From positions 12,980,150 to 13,044,149 of the forward strand of contig CAIIXF020000002.1 of the NCBI GenBank assembly GCA_903813345.2: 64,000 nucleotides of DNA. The letters run 5' to 3'. This document shows positions 57,401 to 64,000 of the stretch, piece by piece; within the stretch, counting starts at the first letter, position 1; every line of letters starts with the position of its first letter. The position numbers and the translations under genes were made by a program. The DNA is from Owenia fusiformis. Its lineage: Eukaryota > Annelida > Polychaeta > Sabellida > Oweniidae. A model generated the notes under the pieces. The model saw only the letters and a list, made by a program, of their open reading frames with translations, was not told the origin of the DNA and searched no databases.

Positions 57401-58643
57401 CACGGTGCCCATGTCAAGCTGCGCGCCTACTTAGGCGCGCAGTTTGTTTCGATCACAAACTGCGTGCCTAAGGACATTGCATCATTTAAGTTGGAGTCTG
57501 TATTTTGAAACGTAATTTAAAGACATTTATCCTGCATTGTTTTCTTGTTCAATGCGTTCATTCTGTGGCGAATATACGAATCTTGCAAATACTAGCAAAA
57601 ACTATGTGCAAATGAATCTAAGTTTTAAAACATAAGCAGATTAATGGCATTTTCGTCACTGATTTAACGGGAATGTATATACGTAAATCGATCTAGCACT
57701 TTAAACATAAATGACAAATACTTTAGACTCGTTTCATATTTAATTCCTTACACATTTATCATGTATAATTCAAAATATTTCGAGATAAATCAGATAATCA
57801 GGAGATTAAAAAGAAATAAATCACAAACTGCGCGCCTATTTTAGCCAGAAATTACAAACTGTGCGCATACACTATTAAAACTACATATTATCATTGGAAT
57901 TTCTACAGAGGCACGTGTAGGTGTTTTTCATGTAGCTTTGGAAATTTTGCTTTATCGTCAGATTTTATGAGATTTTCATATTGAAAGTCAAAATGTATAA
58001 TAGAAGTGACAATTAAGTTGGGAACGAAAAAAACTTTTATTTTCAGATGGACTCTCATAGTGTTTCAATTATGGGGTTCTACTATTAGACACATATGTGC
58101 TTTGTATGGCGATTATGTTTTCTAATAATACAAAACAAGCTTGGATAGGCAAGCAGTTTGGAAATATTAGGCACGAAGTTTGGGAAATACATGTGAATAT
58201 AGGCGCGCAGTTTGACAAGTAAAATGTTTAAATCACGTTTATGGCGTATTATCGTTTTGAACACAAACTTTGCTGATTTAATCAGATGGAGGGATCCTAT
58301 ATATTCTAGCATACACAGACACAATGGCTGAATAAACGGCAAATGACGATAAAAAGACATATATATAACTTTACACTGTAAATTTTGAACACAGAAGTTA
58401 CTTAAGACCCTTATATTGAGATAACTAGGTTTACATCGGAAAAACATTGAGTACTTTGAGTAAATTAAGTTCATCTTCACAGAATGGTACTATCTTTAGA
58501 ACGAGATTAACCTTGTATTTTTCGTATTTTGGCTCTTTTTGGGAGTCGTGTCCTCCCCGTCTCACATTTTGAAATATGCGCCCAGTTTGTCAGAGTTTCA
58601 AACTGCGTGCCTAGTAGGCACGCTGCTTGACATGGGCATCGTG
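57401..58643 (+). mobile_element. 1243-bp DNA transposon-like element, copy A (Transib/RAG-like ends?)
   Basis: The left end is CACGGTGCCCATGTCAAGC and the inverted right end CACGATGCCCATGTCAAGC; the inverted repeats match at 27 of 30 positions. It is flanked by a perfect 5-bp duplication TGTAA (57396-57400, 58644-58648). Inside are eleven degenerate copies of CAAACTGCGCGCCTA in both orientations. There is no transposase. A 131-codon frame on the minus strand (58085-58480) is partly preserved in copy B but has no recognisable domain. 5-bp duplications and a CAC-starting heptamer-like end resemble Transib and RAG-like transposons (consensus heptamer CACWRTG; RSS heptamer CACAGTG). That assignment is inference. 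Confidence 0.85.
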
Positions 58644-60550
58644 TGTAAGTTGTAAAGTAAGTAATGAAATGTATGTTGACAGATAGTCACAATTTAGAAT
58701 TTGGTTTATTCCGAAATTTGTGAATTATTTTTAGATCTTTGACGTGTTAACAAACGTGTAGCCACAATGGCTTTAATGAGATTTGGTCATTGGATATGGA
58801 TAGGTTGTTCGATTTAGATGTTTTAGTTACATGTAGGTACACGGTGCCTTAAATTGATGTCTTGAAGGCAGACGGATGTTGGGTATATTTGAATCTAAGA
58901 GGTTTTTGGCATTAATGCCATCGTGGCCGCTATGACATTGGCATCGTGGCCGTCATAAGTACTTGGATGCATCGCGAACTGGCTACATTTTTTTCATTTT
59001 TTCACTCATTCTTTGTATCAGATGTACTTAACGGTCCTGGCACGGGATAACTTAACGCTATTCCAATAAACGCGGGCTGCTGGCTCGAATTTAATCCTAT
59101 AATCTATGTGATATTAATTACGGTGTGTGGTTTGTGGTGAAGACTGTTTAATTAGGAAAATTGAATTTTAATGTAGGTATCTCAAAAAACGTTTCTTTGC
59201 CATAAAAGCGTAACTTTATTGGACTTTAACTTTTCTCCACGAGGAATGCATGATTTTTATATAGGCATTTTCAAAACACGTTACTTTGCTTTAAAAACGT
59301 AACTTTATTGGACTTTAACTTTATCCAGGAAGAATGGATGAATTTTTATGAAGGCATTTTCAAAACACGTTACGTTTTATTTATATTCGTTTGAGTGAAA
59401 AGAATTAGAATATAAATCATTTCTACATATTACAACAGGGTGTTGCTTTAAGCGTTACGAAAATGGAACGCTATTTTCGAATGCGAGTAGGATATGAGTG
59501 AGTGAATATGTGTGTATTGTTTAACAGTTTAAGAGAGACGGATCACTATGGCTAGGTCGTCAATACAGTGAACACCTTCTTGAACGTCATTACAGGTTGA
59601 AATGTTCAACGTTCGATAGGTTCCATGCATTAGTTCATACCTTTTCAGGCCACATTTCGAGGCTCCTCACATAGAGGTGTTAATGGTGAAAATAAATGCA
59701 TTCAATCAATCGAAAGTTTTTTCAACATATCATTAAGTATGAGTCCTTACGATTTTATGTACTAGTAATCCAAGTCAAATCAGACATGCATCTGTAAGTT
59801 TATAAATGATGCGTAAAGGACCATATGCACTCTCCATTGGGATCTCCCCATGAGAAAAAAATTCATCTGATTTTTCAAAATGAGTATACTGCTTTGATTA
59901 TTACATTTATATGCACACTAGTATCTTGTTGACCTATATTCTGCACTGTATTGATGTATGGGCCACTCATTAGGGTCATAATTCAATCATGAAGTGTAGA
60001 GGCATAGATTCCAAACCAGGAAGTATTTTTGTGTCTGTCAAAATCCATTTGCATCCTACGCATCCCTTCTGATCTTATCCAAATATTTTACTACATAATG
60101 AAATATAATGATATATTCTTTGGTTTTACAGAGTGTAAAATTTGTTTTTGGAGCATTTTTCTATAGCCATTTTGTAGGGAAAAAATGATGAAAAAATCTT
60201 TTAATTTAAAGTATGACCTGAATTAGTGGTCGGAGGTAATACCGCATTACCGACAACGGCACTAATTTGACCTAATGTCTGCATCAAAATCTTTTTACCG
60301 GCAATGGACGGCATTCAGCTGAATTAGATTCCCGGGCGGAATCAGCCAAATTCCTTCATCAGTATGATCTTTAAAGTTTCTTTTCTCGCTTATTAACTAA
60401 GCTGTTATGTATAGAAACCGATTTGTGTACATTACTAAGTGAAGAACAGAATTAAACCATATTCCTGACGTTGAAGTTTCACTTTACCTATTATCGCCTG
60501 ATTTGAAGTTCAGAACGAGGCTGATAATACAACGAACGAAAACGTATTTA
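58644..60550. other. Spacer between the two inverted element copies
   Basis: No gene. It contains a short run of the 90-bp tandem family at about 59160-59395 and a segment at 60180-60225 (ATCTTTTAATTTAAAGTATG) that recurs at 62650-62680. The spacer is also richer in CG than the dach introns. Confidence 0.6.
59160..59395 (+). repeat. 90-bp tandem repeat, about 2.5 units
   Basis: Units contain GTAACTTTATTGGACTTTAA, CTCCACGA, GAATG and CAAAACACGTTACTTTG. It is the same family and orientation as the larger array at 62756-63125. Confidence 0.85.
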
Positions 60551-61420
60551 CACGATGCCCATGTCAAGCAGCGTGCCTCCTAGGCACGCAGTTTGAAACT
60601 CTGACAAACTGCGCGCATATTTCAAAATGTGAGACGGGGAGGACACGACTCCCAAAAAGAGCCAAAATACGAAAAATACAAGGTTAGTCTCGTTCTAAAG
60701 ATAGTACCATTCTGTGAAGATGAACTTAATTTACTCATAGTACTCAATGTTTTTCCCGATGTAAACCTAGTTATCTCAATATAAGGGTCTTAAGTAACTT
60801 CTGTGTTCAAAATTTACAGTGTAAAGTTATATCTATGTCTTTTTATCGTCATTTGCCGTTTATTCAGCCATTGTGTCTGTGTATGCTAGAAATTATAGGA
60901 TCACTCCATCTGATTAAATCAGCAAAGTTTGTGTTCAAAACGATAATACTCAATAAACGTGATTTAAACATTTTTCTTGTCAAACTGCGCGCCTATATTC
61001 ACATGTATTTCCCAAACTGCGTGCCTAATATTTCCAAACTGCTTGCCCATCCAAGCTTGTTTTGTATTATTAGAAAACATAATCGCCATACAAGGCACAT
61101 ATGTGTCTAATAGTAGAACCCCATAATTGAAACACTATCAGAGTCCATCCACCAAGATGGTGATCTGAAAATAAAAGTTTTTTTCGTTCCCAACTTAATT
61201 GTCACTTCTATTATACATTTTGACTTTCAATATGAAAATCTCATAAAATCTGACGATAAAGCAAAATTTCCAAAGCTACATGAAAAACACCTACACGTGC
61301 CTCTGTAGAAATTCCAATGATAATATGTAGTTTTAATAGTGTATGCGCACAGTTTGTAATCTCTGGCTAAAATAGGCGTGCAGTTTGTGATTTATTTCTT
61401 TTTAATCTCCTGATTATCTG

Positions 61421-62334
61421 TTTTCTTTGATTTATTCCTACCTTATATATGGGAATCTTATTTGGGGGGCTGCAAATCCTACAACAATCAACCCACTCCA
61501 TTTGTCTCAAAAAAGGTTTGTACGCCTAGCAACAAACAGTGACTATAGAGCTCATTCCACCCCACTTTTTGAAATGTTAAAATTACTCAATGTCTTTGAT
61601 ATTAACAAGCAAGTCAAATGTATATTTATGTTTAAATGGAAAAATGACTTGGATAATTATAGGAGTATATACCCCCGTCTTTTTACAATGGTGCACGAAA
61701 GAAATCCCTATAATACCAGAAATAGAACGACTTATGACCAACCCAAAACTCGAACTAATTATGGCAGATCATCTTTATCCTTTTCAATACCACAACTTTG
61801 GAACAAACTACCAGAAAGACTCAAAGAAATAAAAAGTATCTATATATTTAAAAAGGAACTGAAAAAATTGTTTTTGGAGAGCTATTAATTTACTTGATAT
61901 TTGTATTGTTTTCTCCTCACTACCCTCGCCATCCCTCCCACCCCTTCTCTTGTGTATTCTTTTTTGTCCTCTTTATTACTGGACAAAACATATCGCTCAG
62001 TTTATCAAATTCTTATTATTATAATCAAACACAGTTTTGATTCTTTTGACTCGATTGATATTTATTTCTGACATATACAGCTTCCATCTATCAACCCCTC
62101 ATTATGTATGTTTGTATTCAATGGGTCTCTACTCGGATGTGACAAGCAAAACATGATCATTTGTATGGTTGAATGCAAAGACAAGTCCCCAACTGCACTT
62201 TAACAGGTATGACAACACACAACTTTTATTGTAAAAAATTTGCTGGGAATATACACTTTTTTTAAGTGTCACCCACTCATGCTTTGTATAATTGTGTGAA
62301 TTTAAAAAAGGAAATAAACATAAACATAAACATT
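61421..62334 (+). mobile_element. 5'-truncated LINE inserted in copy B
   Basis: The insertion is defined by comparison with copy A: sequence is continuous up to GATTATCTG (61412-61420) and resumes at ATCTCGAAATATTTTG (62335). It ends in AAATAAACATAAACATAAAC, a simple 3' tail typical of CR1/L2-like elements. The reverse-transcriptase C-terminal region lies in 61427-61888. A clear target duplication is not visible, so a few bases may have been lost at insertion. Confidence 0.85.
61427..61888 (+). pseudogene. LINE reverse transcriptase C-terminal fragment, 153 codons
   Basis: The frame encodes IYSYLIYGNLIWGAA, QKRFVRLATNSDYRAHSTPL, YNTRNRTT and FSIPQLWNKLPERLK, a series typical of the region following the catalytic core in CR1/L2-like reverse transcriptases (YG..iWG, QK..vR.i....y..hs.pLF, N.R, W..lP). 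It is open up to a natural stop after LFLESY. The N-terminal endonuclease and the catalytic YADD region are missing because of 5' truncation; the frame continues upstream of the ATG to the insertion point. Not functional. Confidence 0.85.
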
Positions 62335-62755
62335 ATCTCGAAATATTTTGAATTATACATGATAAATGCCATTAATCTGCTTATGTTTTAAAACTTAGAT
62401 TCATTTGCACATAGTTTTTGCTAGTATTTGCAAGATTCGTATATTCGCCACAGAATGAACGCATTGAACAAGAAAACAATGCAGGATAAATGTCTTTAAA
62501 TTACGTTTCAAAATACAGACTCCAACTTAAATGATGCAATGTTCTTATGCACGCAGTTTGTGATCGAAACAAACTGCGCGCCTAAGTAGGCGCGCAGCTT
62601 GACATGGGCACCGTGATTTATAGAAATTTATAATAATGATGAAAAAATGTGCAATCTTTTAATTTTAAGTATGACCTGAATCATGCGATCTCTAGCCAAA
62701 GCTATGTTTAATATCTAATGAGTGTCATGTTAATTAAAAGTGCAACGCTTTGTAA

Positions 62756-63125
62756 TGTAAACACTTTGCCTTAAACACGTAACTTTATTGGACTTTAACT
62801 TTTCTCCACGAAGAATGAATGAATTTCTATGTAGGTATTTCCAAAACACGTAACTTTGCCATAAAAACGTAACTTTATTTTACTTTAACTTTTCTCCACG
62901 AAGAATGAATGAATTTTTATGCAGGCATTTTAAAAACACGTTACTTTGCCTTAAAACGTAACTTTGTTGGACTTAAAGTTTTCTCCAGGAAGAATGAATG
63001 CATATTTATGTAGGCATTTTCAAAACACGTTACTTTGTCAGTTTGTCTTAAAAACGTAACTTTATTGGACTTTAACTTTATCCATGAAGAATGGATGCGT
63101 TTTTATGTCGGTATTTTCAATAAAG
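62756..63125 (+). repeat. 90-bp tandem repeat, about four units
   Basis: Units of about 90 bases contain GTAACTTTATTGGACTTTAA, TTCTCCACGAAGAATGAATG, TTTTATGTAGGCATTTTC and AAAACACGTTACTTTGCC. Units differ by scattered substitutions. Same family as 59160-59395. Confidence 0.9.
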
Positions 63126-63139
63126 TTTATGTTCATGTA

Positions 63140-63281
63140 ATGCCTGGGTCACATTTGCTCCGATCCATCGGCCGGCGCCCGGCCGATTGAGTGTTCTGTT
63201 CAATATTGTATTCAATTTTGAACAAAATACTCAATCGGCCGGGCGCCATAGTGAAAATGGGTGCAAATGTGACCAAGGCAT
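63140..63281. mobile_element. 142-bp MITE with a TA target duplication
   Basis: ATGCCTGGGTCACATTTGC at the left is matched by the inverted right end GCAAATGTGACCAAGGCAT (one mismatch in 19). An inner palindrome around CGGCCGGGCGCC (63180 and 63235) extends the stem. TA at 63138-63139 and 63282-63283 flanks it, consistent with a Tc1/mariner-type target. Non-coding. Confidence 0.85.
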
Positions 63282-63283
63282 TA

Positions 63284-64000
63284 TTTAATGCAGTTTATGT
63301 TTATGTGTAAAACGCAATATTCACAGTAGCTTGTCTTGCGTCGTGAAATTCGAACATGATTAGAAAACCATTTGGGAAATAAGATACATTTAGAACTGAT
63401 ACCATACGCTTAAAAGTGATGCGTACTAGCATTCGATTACAACAATTTCCGACTCGGCGGTGTTCATTGGTCAATCTCAACAGACCACCTTACGTCTGAT
63501 CACGTGGTTAGATCCCTATGAGCATTCATTGTACAAATAAGAACAAGGGAATTTTCGAGGTTGAAAATGCCGATACGTAGAAACACAGCCACATTGTAAG
63601 AAGTGGAAAAACAAAGTTATAAACTATAACAAGTGCTTAAAAGCATGCAATTGTTCCAGACGAAGAAAACTAATTAGGAATAGGTAAAAACACAAACTAC
63701 AAAAGTACTATAATGGTGGTGTCATGCAGCACAACGACAACGGTAAGGATATTTTCTATGGTTAGGTTATTCTTTCCAAACAACATTTTCACAATAGTTT
63801 GTATATTGTATATTTTAAGCTCTCGGGGTAGAAAATTATCCCTAACAGGAAATAAATGATAGGGGCTTTGAAAATTTGAAAACTTTTTTTCCTTTTTATG
63901 ACCACAATTTCTGTTTTAGACAATTTTCAAAGCTCCATGTAAAGCTTTTTGAAAATGCATGCCTCAAAATTTCACGAATCTACATTGTGAAAAACCGAGT
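63284..64000. other. Unassigned right edge
   Basis: No open frame, RNA gene or repeat that I can support in the last ~700 bases. Confidence 0.5.

Larger units (their letters stand above)
60551..62615 (-). mobile_element. Copy B of the 1.24-kb element, inverted, interrupted by a LINE
   Basis: It starts CACGATGCCCATGTCAAGC and ends with the inverted form GACATGGGCACCGTG, in opposite orientation to copy A. It is flanked by its own perfect 5-bp duplication ATTTA (60546-60550, 62616-62620), so A and B are independent insertions rather than one composite. Without the 914-bp LINE insertion it is 1151 bp. Compared with A it lacks about 100 bases near 62360, where CATGATAAATG joins CCATTAATCTG directly. 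A 91-codon frame (60835-61110) corresponds to the 3' part of the frame in copy A. Confidence 0.88.

Noticed and set aside
58085-58480. A host gene in the 131-codon frame
   Set aside because: The frame lies wholly within a DNA transposon copy bounded by target duplications and is crossed by non-coding motif repeats.
57401-62615. One large composite transposon bounded by the outer ends of copies A and B
   Set aside because: Each copy has its own distinct 5-bp duplication (TGTAA for A, ATTTA for B), so they inserted separately.
1-64000. CRISPR arrays, bacterial operons, rRNA or tRNA genes
   Set aside because: The tandem repeats lack unique spacers of even length, genes are intron-split, and I found no cloverleaf or rRNA-like segment. 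The sequence is animal nuclear DNA.

Overview
The window is animal nuclear DNA: AT-rich (roughly two thirds A+T by eye), with GT-AG introns, sparse coding sequence, many transposon remnants and no bacterial gene packing. The only host gene I can establish is the 3' part of a Dachshund-family (dach) transcriptional co-regulator on the + strand. Its repeat content (foldback elements, MITEs, Polinton, LINE fragments) fits a lophotrochozoan invertebrate. My best guess is a mollusc, perhaps a bivalve; this is an inference, not a demonstrated species call.

Layout. Bases 1-28401 are intron upstream of the first visible dach exon; the N-terminal Ski/Sno-like DACHbox-N exon is not in the window. Inserted in this intron are a hairpin/MITE complex (11681-12110), an 11-copy 33-bp minisatellite (12179-12541), a complete 4276-bp Polinton/Maverick-type element (14322-18597) and a 58-bp tandem array (18869-19158). 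Nine dach exons then run from 28402 to 50403. They join in frame into 403 complete codons plus stop, and include the conserved C-terminal coiled-coil (DACHbox-C). Their introns carry a 0.7-kb foldback (31012-31731), a 0.6-kb inverted-repeat element (33776-34387), a CpG-richer patch with GCGCATGCGC-like motifs (40300-41140) and two direct copies of a 1.5-1.66 kb repeat (46683-48341, 48754-50249). The second of these copies ends 41 bases before the last coding exon.

Downstream of dach (50404-64000) I see no further host gene. There is a probable 3' UTR, a cluster of GTGCACCC motifs (53350-53660), a decayed LINE on the minus strand (about 55880-56690) and two oppositely oriented copies of a 1.24-kb DNA transposon (57401-58643 and 60551-62615). 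The second copy has a 5'-truncated LINE inside it. 90-bp tandem arrays and a 142-bp MITE follow.

The two most interesting systems are mobile. The first is the miniature Polinton. It has intact 6-bp target duplications, AG...CT ends and long inverted repeats, yet encodes only a zinc-finger-flanked packaging ATPase and a small basic protein, each with its own close poly(A) signal. The second is the paired 1.24-kb family. It has ends CACGGTG/CACGATG and 5-bp target duplications (TGTAA, ATTTA), a combination reminiscent of Transib/RAG-like transposons. It also has about eleven scattered copies of a 15-base motif, CAAACTGCGCGCCTA, derived from its own terminus.
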